DNA from: RGIG7450 sp045577655
Lineage (GTDB): Bacteria > Bacillota > Clostridia > RUG12999
Reading direction: 5' to 3'
DNA length: 43,843 bases
Assembly (NCBI GenBank): GCA_045577655.1
Contig: JAZNIU010000045.1
Coordinates: 1 to 43,843 of the forward strand
The translations under genes and the position numbers were made by a program. Below the pieces are notes generated by a model. That model did no database searches, was not told where the DNA came from, and was given only the letters and a program-made list of their open reading frames with translations. Below, in pieces: positions 7,669-15,776 of the stretch. Position 1 is the stretch's first letter; each line of letters opens with the position of its first letter.

Positions 7669-8325
7669 TTAAAGAATATACAAATATATCGAAAAAAAGT
7701 GCAGTATACTTCCGCCAAGCACAAAAAAGTGCCATAAAGAGTGGATAAACTTTGCTTTTTTGCCAAACATATATATTACTGCTCCTATGGTGTATAAAAC
7801 GCCACCCCAGAGCAGAAGAGCCACTCCGCCCGGTGCAACCGCTTTTCTAAAAAGAGGAAAAGCAAAAACAACTGCCCAGCCCATTGCTATATAGCAAATC
7901 ATGGACATCACTTTAAACTTTTCAACACTCACGCCATTTAGTGCAATCCCCGTGATTGCGGCAGCCCATACCACCCCGAACAGCGTCCATCCTATAGGTC
8001 CTCTCAGCGAAACCAGAGTGATTGGTGTGTACGTCCCCGCAATGAGAAGAAAAATGCTGCAGTGGTCAAAAGTTCTGAAAACCACTTTTGCGCGGTTTCT
8101 TTTAAGTGCATGGTAGATGCTTGACATTGTGTATAAAATAACAAGCGTCCCACCATAAATTGCGCCCGAAACAACTCCCCACACATTCTTGTGCAAAACA
8201 GAAATTACCACGCAAAGAACAACTGCGGCAACGCCTAAAAGTGCGCCTATCCCGTGGGAAATTGAGTTTATAAGTTCTTCTGCCAGAGTGTATTCCGGCA
8301 AGTTGAGTTTTCTTTTTTCTTTCAT
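7669..8325 (-). CDS. Hemolysin III family (TrhA/PAQR-like) membrane protein
   Basis: Hemolysin-III proteins are seven-helix membrane proteins related to PAQR receptors; bacterial members have been linked to membrane-fluidity homeostasis. The 218-aa protein shows seven hydrophobic segments and the family's likely metal ligands: His72 (SSIYHAL), Asp87-His88 (FDHCSIF), and His195/His199 in HSLWHFF near the C-terminus. The N-terminal EELINSISHGIG is typical. It starts 2 bases after the stop of the upstream HTH gene with no clear ribosome-binding site, which suggests translational coupling. The gene ends just before the SRP RNA promoter. Confidence 0.92.
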   Translation of the reverse strand: MKEKRKLNLPEYTLAEELINSISHGIGALLGVAAVVLCVVISVLHKNVWGVVSGAIYGGTLVILYTMSSIYHALKRNRAKVVFRTFDHCSIFLLIAGTYTPITLVSLRGPIGWTLFGVVWAAAITGIALNGVSVEKFKVMSMICYIAMGWAVVFAFPLFRKAVAPGGVALLLWGGVLYTIGAVIYMFGKKAKFIHSLWHFFVLGGSILHFFSIYLYIL

Positions 8326-8327
8326 AA

Positions 8328-8933
8328 TTATTCGTTTATTATCACGCTTTTAACAACGGCATAAATTTTTGCTGAAAATTTTTTGCCATCTTCAATAACA
8401 AGTGGCATTCTGTCCTGGTCGGCAGGGGTAATCACTGTGTATTTGTCTCCCACTTTTTCATAGGTTGCAAAATATCTGTCTTCACCGTCTGCTACGACAA
8501 CCCTGTTTTTTTCTTTAAGCTCTATTTCTTTTGAGAGGACAACCGTGCTGCCTTCCGGAATATTTATTCTCTCAAGTTTTTTATCCTTTATAACAACGGC
8601 AAAGCAGTCTGTCCGTCCAACGTGCGGAAGCACCATATCAAACAGTTTTTCGGCATTCTTTTTTTCGCTGTCATAAACAGGAATTTTAATTTCTTCAGCC
8701 AAATATTCTTTGCCCGGCTGGCGAAAAGCCTCTGCCTTTGTCTCGTCAAAATAGTTTATACCAACACCAAAATGCTGACATATTTTTATAAGAGTAGCAT
8801 ACTTTGGTGCAGCGGCACTTTTTATATAGTGATTTATGCTGCTTTTTGATTTAAGCCCCAAAGCTGCTGCAATTTCTTCGTATGTTTCATCGTGTGAGTC
8901 TATAAGCATTTTAAATTTTTCTCCAAAATGCAT
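8328..8933 (-). CDS. XRE-type HTH regulator with a degenerate S24/LexA-like domain
   Basis: This 201-aa protein has an N-terminal helix-turn-helix (about residues 5-55: YEEIAAALGL, then SSINHYIKS), a linker, and a C-terminal domain patterned like LexA/cI S24 peptidases (roughly 105-195). The usual catalytic Ser (GDSM context) is replaced: the segment reads VVIKDKKLERINIPEG. The Lys-containing strand reads ATYEKVGD, so self-cleavage seems unlikely. AGAGGTGA precedes the chosen start MHFGEKFKM; a longer reading frame upstream has no such signal. It is co-transcribed with the hemolysin-III gene and divergent from the 9084 gene, which it may regulate. Confidence 0.82.
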   Translation of the reverse strand: MHFGEKFKMLIDSHDETYEEIAAALGLKSKSSINHYIKSAAAPKYATLIKICQHFGVGINYFDETKAEAFRQPGKEYLAEEIKIPVYDSEKKNAEKLFDMVLPHVGRTDCFAVVIKDKKLERINIPEGSTVVLSKEIELKEKNRVVVADGEDRYFATYEKVGDKYTVITPADQDRMPLVIEDGKKFSAKIYAVVKSVIINE

Positions 8934-8970
8934 TTTCGTCACCTCTCTGTTAAATTTTATGTATGTATTC

Positions 8971-8999
8971 AGTATATCACATCTTTTCTTTTCTTGCAA
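8971..8999 (-). promoter_or_regulatory. Promoter of the HTH regulator / hemolysin-III unit
   Basis: On the minus strand TTGCAA (8994-8999), a 17-base spacer and TATACT (8971-8976) lie 37 bases before the start at 8933. The hexamers are identical to those of the SRP RNA promoter. Confidence 0.7.
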
Positions 9000-9016
9000 G
9001 AAGTTTCTTTCTCCTT

Positions 9017-9045
9017 TTGACAAACTCTTTTCTATGATGTATAAT
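9017..9045 (+). promoter_or_regulatory. Consensus promoter of the 9084-birA unit
   Basis: TTGACA (9017-9022), a 17-base spacer and TATAAT (9040-9045) are both perfect. The promoter is divergent from that of the HTH regulator, with the two -35 elements 17 bases apart. Confidence 0.8.
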
Positions 9046-9083
9046 AGCATAAACAGGATTTTTACAACAGGATGTGACCATAA

Positions 9084-9503
9084 ATGAATAAAAAAAGGTT
9101 TTGGGGTTTTGCTTTGGGCGCAGCTGCCTGCTCGGCTGCCCTGTCGTTTATTATGCGCAGCAAAGGCGGTGCAAAAAAACTTAGCGAATCTTTTTCTATC
9201 GGGTCTGACAAAGAAGAGGAAATCTTTTTTGATTTTGTTTCAGATACCCTTTTGCCCTATGAGGAAGCTGAAAATATTGCAAAAAAATGTGCCCGTGAAA
9301 AATTCGGCGAGCTGGCAACCGTTGTTCCCGCCAGCGGAAAAAAGGCTATAACCGTTAACATTGACGCCGCTGCCCGCCACTGTTTTATGTTTGGCGCAGC
9401 TGCAGACACTTTTGCAGATTCTCCCGCAACCTGTCTTTTTTATGTTGACTCGGAGTCGGGCGATGTTTACGAAAGCCGCGGAGACGGTTTTGTTAAAATA
9501 TGA
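9084..9503 (+). CDS. Membrane-anchored hypothetical protein
   Basis: I do not recognise this 139-aa protein. It begins with a short basic start and a hydrophobic segment (about residues 6-23, WGFALGAAACSAALSFI), consistent with an anchor or uncleaved signal. The remaining ~110 residues look like a small alpha/beta domain: a helix with YEEAENIAKKCAREKF, then strands ending in CLFYVDSESGDVYESRG. That resembles a PepSY-type fold only loosely. AGGATGTGA precedes the start. A perfect promoter lies upstream, and birA follows after 25 bases, so the two are probably co-transcribed. Confidence 0.72.
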   Translation: MNKKRFWGFALGAAACSAALSFIMRSKGGAKKLSESFSIGSDKEEEIFFDFVSDTLLPYEEAENIAKKCAREKFGELATVVPASGKKAITVNIDAAARHCFMFGAAADTFADSPATCLFYVDSESGDVYESRGDGFVKI

Positions 9504-9528
9504 AAAGTTTTTGGAGATGTTTTTTTAA

Positions 9529-10293
9529 ATGACTGCCATTTCTTCTGAAAAGATAACCTCTTTTCTGCAGGATGAATATAAGTCTCTCGCCATAACAGCT
9601 TATGATGTTGTCCCCTCAACAAATACTCTGGCAAAAAACCTTGCAAAAGAGGGGAAAAAGCTACCTTTTCTCATAGTGTCCGACAGTCAGACGGGCGGGC
9701 GAGGCAGGCTTGGACGAAGCTTTTTTTCGCCTGCCGGAACGGGAATATATATGACCCTTGCTTTGCCGGAGGTTTCCTCCCCGGCAGAGGCACTTTCCAT
9801 AACTCCGGCGGCAGCCGTTGCGGTGACAGATGCGATAGTTTCTCTCACCGGGAAAGACCCGCTTATCAAATGGGTGAATGACATTTTTTTAGGCGGAAGA
9901 AAAATCTGTGGTATTCTCGCCGAATCTGTTCCCCTTTCAAACGGAAAGTATGCCCTTGTTATCGGCATTGGTCTTAATATGACCACCTGTATTTTCCCGG
10001 ACGAGCTTGCAGAGGTTGCTGCTTCTTTAGACAGCTCTGTTCCAAGAGAACAAATGATTGCACAGATAACCAACAACCTGCTTGAATATTCACTTTGCGA
10101 TGAGGAAAACATTATTGCAAGATATAAAAAGCGGTGTTTTGTCCTTGGCAAAGAGATTTTTTTTACAATAGACGGCACAACCTTTTCTGCCCTTGCGGAA
10201 GATGTTGACAGTCGGGGCGGGCTTTTAGTACGAAAGCCCGACGGAAATTTGATAACGCTTATGGCAGGCGAAATATCAATACGTTTAAGATAA
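9529..10293 (+). CDS. birA: Biotin--[acetyl-CoA-carboxylase] ligase, no DNA-binding domain
   Basis: BirA activates biotin with ATP and attaches it to the biotin-carrier domain of carboxylases. The 254-aa protein has the biotinyl-AMP loop GGRGRLGR at residues 56-63, KWVND at 114-118, KICGILAE at 125-132 and GIGLN at 146-150, followed by the small C-terminal SH3-like domain. The N-terminal winged-helix repressor domain of bifunctional BirA is missing, so this is a monofunctional ligase that cannot repress biotin genes itself. TTGGAGATG lies at good spacing from the ATG. It is second in a two-gene unit ending at a strong terminator. Confidence 0.95.
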   Translation: MTAISSEKITSFLQDEYKSLAITAYDVVPSTNTLAKNLAKEGKKLPFLIVSDSQTGGRGRLGRSFFSPAGTGIYMTLALPEVSSPAEALSITPAAAVAVTDAIVSLTGKDPLIKWVNDIFLGGRKICGILAESVPLSNGKYALVIGIGLNMTTCIFPDELAEVAASLDSSVPREQMIAQITNNLLEYSLCDEENIIARYKKRCFVLGKEIFFTIDGTTFSALAEDVDSRGGLLVRKPDGNLITLMAGEISIRLR

Positions 10294-10300
10294 AAAATAA

Positions 10301-10325
10301 CCCCCTGCGAATTTTCGCAGGGGGG
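10301..10325. terminator. Bidirectional terminator between birA and the SLH protein gene
   Basis: A stem of CCCCCTGCGA/TCGCAGGGGG closes a short loop, with ATTTTT on the plus side and TTATTTTTT on the minus side. It serves two convergent genes. Confidence 0.85.
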
Positions 10326-10334
10326 ATTTTTGTG

Positions 10335-12086
10335 TTATTCAGCTATCCACGCTTCGTCGTATTTGTTTTCTTTTCTGTCAAAACCGTGGTCTATAGCAGC
10401 TTCGTTTATAGCGTGGTAGTACCAGTCGCTTTCGTTGTTGTCAGGCCATTTGGATTCTGCAATCTCGTGGTCAGCATATCTTACAAGCATTCTGTTAACA
10501 ATTGTTATAGCTTCTGCTCTTGTGATATATGCGTCCGGTCTGAAGCTTTCGTCCGGATAACCGTCTATCCATTCATTGTTTGCAACTGCAAGGATAGCTT
10601 CTTCTGCCCAGTGACCCTCTATGTCAGCAAATCCTTTGCTTCCTTCTACCTGTTTTCCAAGTACTCTGTATGCAATGGTTGCAAATTCTGCTCTTGTCAT
10701 ATCTCCTTCAGGTCTGAAAGAACCGTCTGCATAACCTGTGAGATATCCGCCGCTTGCCATTGTGGCAATAGCTTCGTTTGACCATTTGTCTGCTTCAACA
10801 TCTGTAAAGTCGTGGTCGGATGTGAGAATTTCTTCTCTCACATGGCCTCTTAACAGTCTAAAGAAAATTGTTGCAATTTCTTCTCTTGTGATGTTGTCGT
10901 TAGGTCTAACAGTTCCGTCCGGATAACCTTTGATATAAGGTGTGTGGTCGTCGCTGTTTAAAACTTCCGGAGCTGTGATGTTAACCCAGTCGCCGTAAAG
11001 AATAGTGCTTTCTGTAACTGTTATTTCGCCTTCTGCCGGCTGTGTTTTGTTTTTGTCTAAATAGAAACCGCCAAACGCAAAGCCTTCTCTTTCAGGATTT
11101 ATTTCATCAAGGTTTACCTTGATTTCTTTGCCATCTTTGGAAACTATCGGTTTAATGTCTTCTTCTGCTTCGGGCACGTGGAATTCAACCTTAACATCTT
11201 CTGACGGTGCAGGAGGTGTTGCCGGGCCGGAAGGACCGGAAGGACCGGACGGGATAACAACGTTGCCGCCGCCTGACTGATTTATTTCTGCGGTTACTGT
11301 TTCTGTTATTTCAGATGTGCCTGTAACCGAAATGCCTGTTCCCTGTTTTCCAACATAGTTTATTCTGCCAACAAGAAGACCTGCATTATCTTTAATTTCT
11401 GTGTAACCGGAAATTTCGCCTTTGATAACATGTGTGCCGGCAGAAGTAATTTTTGCGCCGATACATTCAAAAGTTATATCAGGAAGATATGTCAAAAGGT
11501 TTGAATCAAGCTGGCTTGCAAGAACATATCCCGGTCTGCCGGAGCCTGTGTCGGGACCGCTTACCGCAAGTGTTATCACTGTGCTTTTTGTGTCGTCAGC
11601 ATTTGTTATTTCTTCTCTGTGTGTTTCTGTGAAAATTCCTGATGCTTCAGCATTAAATCCAACCATATCAAATCCGCCCACTACAGACGCAGGAGCCTCT
11701 ACTGTCTGCGGATATGTGATTGTAATTTCAAATTCGCCTGTAACCTTGCAGTTAGGAAGCTCGGCTGCAAGCGGACCGCCTGCAACAAGAAGCTCGGCTG
11801 CAGTATAGTATGCGTTAAACGCAGTTCTTACGGTTTGCATATAAAGTGTTGCTTTAAAGTCTGTTAAAGCCGGGTCGTTGACAGACTGAAGAACAACGTT
11901 TGCCGGTCCGTCTGTATAAGTTCCGTTTTGCTTAACCATGATATCAGCAGGAACATCTATGTTTCTTGTAGACGGAATAGAATTTTCCTCCAGAAGTGCT
12001 GTCAGTGTAGCCGGATAGTCTGCCAGAACCGGCAAACTTACAGTTAAAAGCGCAAGGACTAAAGCCATTGCCAGCAGTTTTTTCAT
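10335..12086 (-). CDS. Secreted S-layer-homology (SLH) surface protein with InlB-type repeat
   Basis: This 583-aa protein has a Sec signal peptide (MKKLLAMALVLALLTV..., cleavage near VLA-DYP), an unrecognised beta-rich region (about 30-270), a Pro/Gly/Ser linker with GPSGPSGP, and an InlB B-repeat-like module (about 305-375: FGGFYLDKNKTQPAEGEITVTE in outline). Three C-terminal SLH repeats follow (YIKGYPDGTVRPNDNITREE, LTGYADGSFRPEGDMTRAE and IDGYPDESFRPDAYITRAE). SLH domains bind pyruvylated wall polymers outside the membrane. The GGAGGAT site sets the start at MKKLLAM. It has its own strong promoter and a leader of about 60 bases. It could be a structural or adhesive surface protein; the target is unknown. 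Confidence 0.9.
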   Translation of the reverse strand: MKKLLAMALVLALLTVSLPVLADYPATLTALLEENSIPSTRNIDVPADIMVKQNGTYTDGPANVVLQSVNDPALTDFKATLYMQTVRTAFNAYYTAAELLVAGGPLAAELPNCKVTGEFEITITYPQTVEAPASVVGGFDMVGFNAEASGIFTETHREEITNADDTKSTVITLAVSGPDTGSGRPGYVLASQLDSNLLTYLPDITFECIGAKITSAGTHVIKGEISGYTEIKDNAGLLVGRINYVGKQGTGISVTGTSEITETVTAEINQSGGGNVVIPSGPSGPSGPATPPAPSEDVKVEFHVPEAEEDIKPIVSKDGKEIKVNLDEINPEREGFAFGGFYLDKNKTQPAEGEITVTESTILYGDWVNITAPEVLNSDDHTPYIKGYPDGTVRPNDNITREEIATIFFRLLRGHVREEILTSDHDFTDVEADKWSNEAIATMASGGYLTGYADGSFRPEGDMTRAEFATIAYRVLGKQVEGSKGFADIEGHWAEEAILAVANNEWIDGYPDESFRPDAYITRAEAITIVNRMLVRYADHEIAESKWPDNNESDWYYHAINEAAIDHGFDRKENKYDEAWIAE

Positions 12087-12146
12087 ATTACCATCCTCCA
12101 TATATAATTTCTTCTGTCATAGCGGGCATTTCCCCTTATACACCAT

Positions 12147-12175
12147 ATTATATTATATACTGTCTGTTTTGTCAA
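12147..12175 (-). promoter_or_regulatory. Consensus promoter of the SLH surface protein gene
   Basis: On the minus strand TTGACA (12170-12175), a 17-base spacer and TATAAT (12147-12152) are both perfect. A second overlapping TATAAT at 12152-12157 would have too short a spacer. Confidence 0.78.
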
Positions 12176-12201
12176 TATTTTATTGGTTTCTTTTTATGAC
12201 A

Positions 12202-12870
12202 TCACTTATAGCTTAGCATTTTTTCCACTATTCCTAAAGTGTGTTGGTGGAGATAGGTATATTTTTCGTCATTTTCCTTTAAAACAGGTTTTATTTTTAC
12301 CCCCACATAAAGTCTTGTACCGGAAGTTATTCCGATGGTGTAGCCAATAGGCATATCGGTTACGTCAACCGCAACAATTTTGTTTGATATGGGGTCTCGT
12401 TTCACCCACTGTTCCGGGATGTTTTTTCCCTCCACAAGCTCATCCAGCGGCTCAAGTGCCGACATGTTTACAAACCGCCCGATAAACTCGTCGTCCGTCA
12501 TAAAAATAAAGGGGTCGGCGGATAAAAGGTCGGCATCCATTCTGGTTAACATAACAATGGTTTTTTCAACATTTTCATCCTCGCCCAGCGGATTATTTGA
12601 CAGATTGACGTTTTTTTCGCCGTTACCGTCGGTGTCCTCCGTGTTTTCTTCAAGAAACAGCCTGAACTTTGCAGGAGTCAGAAGGGTGTTTTCTCCAAGA
12701 TATGTAACTGTTAAATCATATCTTTCCCTGCTCACATAGCTGCCTATTCCCACAGCAGCACAAAGACCGATTACTATAATTGCCAGAACATAATATTTAT
12801 AATATTCCCAGAAGTTTGTCCAGAAAGCTTTTGTTGTTATTTTATGCGTTTTATAAAATTTTTGTTCCAT
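12202..12870 (-). CDS. Single-pass membrane protein, unrecognised
   Basis: This 222-aa protein has a cytoplasmic basic and aromatic N-terminus (TKAFWTNFWEYYKYY), one hydrophobic segment at about residues 29-48, and an external domain of about 170 residues. That domain contains ADLLSADPFIFMTDDEF and EPLDELVEGKNIPEQW, which reads like part of a periplasmic-binding-protein fold, but I cannot assign a family. The start MEQKFYK follows GGGAGGAAAAT; the longer frame upstream has no signal. A promoter lies at 12902-12930. No hairpin terminator was seen before the next promoter. Confidence 0.75.
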   Translation of the reverse strand: MEQKFYKTHKITTKAFWTNFWEYYKYYVLAIIVIGLCAAVGIGSYVSRERYDLTVTYLGENTLLTPAKFRLFLEENTEDTDGNGEKNVNLSNNPLGEDENVEKTIVMLTRMDADLLSADPFIFMTDDEFIGRFVNMSALEPLDELVEGKNIPEQWVKRDPISNKIVAVDVTDMPIGYTIGITSGTRLYVGVKIKPVLKENDEKYTYLHQHTLGIVEKMLSYK

Positions 12871-12901
12871 ATTTTCCTCCCTATGCGCTATTTTATAAAA
12901 A

Positions 12902-12930
12902 AGTATATCATATTTGCCTTTTTTAGTCAA
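12902..12930 (-). promoter_or_regulatory. Promoter of the single-pass membrane protein gene
   Basis: On the minus strand TTGACT (12925-12930), a 17-base spacer and TATACT (12902-12907) lie 31 bases before the start at 12870. It is back-to-back with the promoter of the serine hydrolase. Confidence 0.7.
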
Positions 12931-12938
12931 TTATTCTA

Positions 12939-12967
12939 TTGACATTAAGGGGCGCCGGTGGTACAAT
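12939..12967 (+). promoter_or_regulatory. Promoter of the serine hydrolase gene
   Basis: TTGACA (12939-12944), a 17-base spacer and TACAAT (12962-12967) lie 28 bases before the ATG at 12996. The spacer contains an unusually G+C-rich block, GGGGCGCCGG. Confidence 0.75.
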
Positions 12968-12995
12968 TTTCACAAAAAGAAAGAGGAGGGCTTTT

Positions 12996-14489
12996 ATGTT
13001 TGAAAAAGTTGTTCCTGAATCGGTCGGAGTTTCTTCTGAACATATAATAAAATATTTGACCGCGCTCAAAAGGGCTGAACTTTCCATCCACGATGTTGTT
13101 ATGGTCCGCGACGGCAAGGTTTTTCTGGAGGCCTACTGGAAACCTTTTCACAAAGATTTTCTCCACCGCCTTTATTCAGTGTCAAAAAGCTTTGTTTCAA
13201 TAGCTATCGGCTTTTTATACCAGGACGGGCTTATTGACCTTGACGCTCCCGCCATTTCCTATATCGGCGAGGACTATGTGAAGGACGCCTTTCCTTATAT
13301 GAAAAAACAGACAATAAGAAATATGCTGATGATGTCCACCGGTTACCCGCCGCGCACCTGGGCAGGCTCTTTCTTTTCCAACAAAAATGAAGACTGGCTG
13401 AGGGACTATTTTGAAACAAAATACACCCTTGCGGGTGTTTCCAAATTGCCCGGCGCCATTTTTGAGTATGACAGCAACGGGTCAGTTGTTCTGGGGGCAA
13501 TTGCAGAAAAGGTTTCCGGCAAAAAGCTTATGGACTTTTTAAGAGAGCGTATGTTTGACAAGATAGGCGTTTCAAAAGAAGCGTGCTGTCTTTACTGTCC
13601 GGGCGGCTGGTCCTGGGGGGATTCGGCGGTAATCACAACTGCAACAGATTTTGCAAGAGTGTGCCAGTTTATGCTGCAGAAAGGCAGCTGGGAGGGGGAA
13701 CAGATACTTGACCGCGGCTATGCAACCGAGGCTACAAGCAACCTCATATCCAGCGACCGCGATGGTCATCTCCACCTTTCTTCATACGGTTATGGCTACC
13801 AGTTCTGGCGCACAAAAAACAACAGCTTCTACTTCAACGGTATGGGCTCACAGTTTGGTGTTTGTATCCCGGACAAAAATATGGTGTTTGTTATAAATGC
13901 CGACACCCAGGGTTATATGAACGTTGATAATATTATAATTGACAGATTTTTTGAAGAGGTTGCCGAAAAAGCGGCAGACGGTCCTCTGCCCGAAAACAAA
14001 GAGGCGTACTCCTCCCTTTGTGAAATAGTGGATAATCTCACTCTTTATTCGCTGCACGACAGCGTAGAAACGGACTCTTCCCGCTATAGCGGAAAAGAGT
14101 TTAAAATGAAGGAAAATCCCATGGGAATCACACGGGTTAAATTCACTTTTTCAGGTGACGAGGGCAAAATGGAATATACCAATGCCCAGGGCGACAAAAC
14201 ACTTTATTTCGGCATTGACAAAAACGTGTTCGGCAAATTTCCGCAGGAGGGCTATTCGGATGAAATTGCGGCACGCACTGCACCCGGCAACTATTATGAC
14301 TGTGCAGCTTCTGCCTGCTGGACTCACGAAAACTGCCTGACAATGCTTGTTCAGGTTATTGACAAATATTTCGGACGGCTCCATATGAGAATAGCATTTG
14401 CCGAAGACAAACTTGCTGTTGCAATGGATATTGCCGCAGAAGATTTTCTCACCGAATATAACGGTTATATGGAAGGTTCACTGGCTTAA
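12996..14489 (+). CDS. Beta-lactamase-fold serine hydrolase (class C / NylB-like)
   Basis: This 497-aa protein belongs to the beta-lactamase/transpeptidase-like serine hydrolases. The nucleophile motif SxxK is SVSK (Ser61-Lys64), and the second motif is FEYDSNGS near residue 155, a Tyr-x-Ser form as in 6-aminohexanoate-dimer hydrolases rather than the Tyr-x-Asn of true class C enzymes. A C-terminal extension of about 150 residues resembles the lipocalin-like tail of this group. There is no signal peptide, so it should be cytosolic. AGGAGGG precedes the ATG. The ORF runs 19 codons further upstream across the promoter, so that extension is rejected. Substrate unknown; an esterase or amidase is more likely than a resistance enzyme. 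Confidence 0.88.
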   Translation: MFEKVVPESVGVSSEHIIKYLTALKRAELSIHDVVMVRDGKVFLEAYWKPFHKDFLHRLYSVSKSFVSIAIGFLYQDGLIDLDAPAISYIGEDYVKDAFPYMKKQTIRNMLMMSTGYPPRTWAGSFFSNKNEDWLRDYFETKYTLAGVSKLPGAIFEYDSNGSVVLGAIAEKVSGKKLMDFLRERMFDKIGVSKEACCLYCPGGWSWGDSAVITTATDFARVCQFMLQKGSWEGEQILDRGYATEATSNLISSDRDGHLHLSSYGYGYQFWRTKNNSFYFNGMGSQFGVCIPDKNMVFVINADTQGYMNVDNIIIDRFFEEVAEKAADGPLPENKEAYSSLCEIVDNLTLYSLHDSVETDSSRYSGKEFKMKENPMGITRVKFTFSGDEGKMEYTNAQGDKTLYFGIDKNVFGKFPQEGYSDEIAARTAPGNYYDCAASACWTHENCLTMLVQVIDKYFGRLHMRIAFAEDKLAVAMDIAAEDFLTEYNGYMEGSLA

Positions 14490-14495
14490 ATATCA

Positions 14496-14522
14496 ATGGG
14501 TACGGAAAAATTCCGTACCCAT
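14496..14522 (+). terminator. Terminator after the serine hydrolase
   Basis: A 12-bp stem, ATGGGTACGGAA/TTCCGTACCCAT, closes a 3-base loop and is followed by TTTTT. It lies 6 bases beyond the stop. Confidence 0.88.
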
Positions 14523-14603
14523 TTTTTAACAGGGTGTTCTGTCAATACTTTCCCTTCTATTTTTGCTACCTTTCTCATATACATATTGTATACCAAAAAG
14601 GAG

Positions 14604-15740
14604 GTGGCAAAACTGTCTTTTAAAGCTAAAGTCCGTACTTTCTCCCTTCGTGCGGCCGGGTGTCTTGCTCTCGGACTTGCCATATACCTCTGCTGCCAGA
14701 TTCTTGCTTCTTTTTTCAGTTTTCATTTAACCTCCCGATATGTGCTCGCGGCAAAAATGACGGACGGCAAAGCCACCGCCTACACTTTCCGGACAAAAGG
14801 ACTTACCGACTATCTTGGGATGACGGCAGATTTTCTTTTTGGCGGCGATTTTACTAGCGTCCAGTCGCTTGCGCGCGTTTTTTCAGCAAACTTTGCCGAA
14901 GATGACGAGTCCCCCTCTCATATCGAGGACATGCCGCTGGTGGAAAACATTTCCCAACCGGCAGTTAACAAAACAGTCAGCGCTAAAGGGGGCGCCCTTT
15001 CTGTCGGAGAGGATGTTACCATAAACAACGAAACCTCTTATTCCCTCGATTTAAAAGCGCTGAATGCCCCTGCACCTGCTTTTAAAATAAAAAAAACAGA
15101 CGACCCGCTTGTTTTAATTGTCCATTCTCACGCAACTGAAAGCTATGCACCAACCGAAAATTATACTTTTTTCCATTCTTCCGAGGACCGGTGCATAAAC
15201 CCCGATTATAATATGGTAAGAATAGGCAAAGAGCTTGCAGGCGAGCTTGAAAAAAGGGGCATTGGATGTGTTCATATAACCGATTTGTTCGACTATCCCG
15301 AGTATAACAACTCCTATGCCCGTTCCTGCAAGGGCGTTCTTGCCGCACTTGAAAAAAATCCGTCAATTAAAATTGTTCTTGACCTGCACAGAGATTCCAT
15401 TGTCACCAAAGAGGGTGTCAAAACCAAGCTTACCACCACCATCGACGGCAAAAGCGTTGCCCAGCTTATGCTGGTCGTTGGGACAGACGAGCTTGGCCTT
15501 GCCCACGAGGACTGGCAGACAAATTTAAAGTTTGCGGTGGATTTTCAAAAATGTCTGCTTAAAGAGGAGAAAAATTTTGCCCGTCCCATAAACCTTCGTA
15601 CTTCCCGGTTTAACGGTCACACCTGTCCGGGAGCCGTTATTGTTGAGGTGGGAACCGGCGGAAACACCATAGAAGAAGCGCTTGCTTCGGCAAAATATAT
15701 CTCTTCCGCAGTAAAAAGACTTGTTGACCAATATACATAA
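14604..15740 (+). CDS. spoIIP: Stage II sporulation protein P (SpoIIP), engulfment amidase/endopeptidase
   Basis: SpoIIP degrades peptidoglycan with SpoIID during engulfment of the forespore. The ~378-aa protein has an N-terminal membrane anchor (about residues 18-40), a variable region, and the SpoIIP domain with VLIVHSHATESY, IVLDLHRDS and a final VIVEVGTGGNT block carrying the His and Glu residues expected for zinc binding. The start is uncertain. A strong AAGGAGGTGG abuts the GTG at 14604 and is ideally spaced for the CTG at 14613, and no ATG is suitably placed. The upstream ATG at 14496 lies inside the preceding terminator and is rejected. CATATACAT at about 14576 could be a sporulation-sigma -10, but this is weak. 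Confidence 0.92.
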   Translation: MAKLSFKAKVRTFSLRAAGCLALGLAIYLCCQILASFFSFHLTSRYVLAAKMTDGKATAYTFRTKGLTDYLGMTADFLFGGDFTSVQSLARVFSANFAEDDESPSHIEDMPLVENISQPAVNKTVSAKGGALSVGEDVTINNETSYSLDLKALNAPAPAFKIKKTDDPLVLIVHSHATESYAPTENYTFFHSSEDRCINPDYNMVRIGKELAGELEKRGIGCVHITDLFDYPEYNNSYARSCKGVLAALEKNPSIKIVLDLHRDSIVTKEGVKTKLTTTIDGKSVAQLMLVVGTDELGLAHEDWQTNLKFAVDFQKCLLKEEKNFARPINLRTSRFNGHTCPGAVIVEVGTGGNTIEEALASAKYISSAVKRLVDQYT

Positions 15741-15744
15741 AAAA

Positions 15745-15768
15745 CCCGTTTTGGCAAACCAAAACGGG
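15745..15768. terminator. Bidirectional terminator between spoIIP and thiT
   Basis: A 10-bp stem, CCCGTTTTGG/CCAAAACGGG, with a CAAA loop is followed by CATTTTTT on the plus side and TTTTTTATG on the minus side. It serves two convergent genes. Confidence 0.86.
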
Positions 15769-15776
15769 CATTTTTT

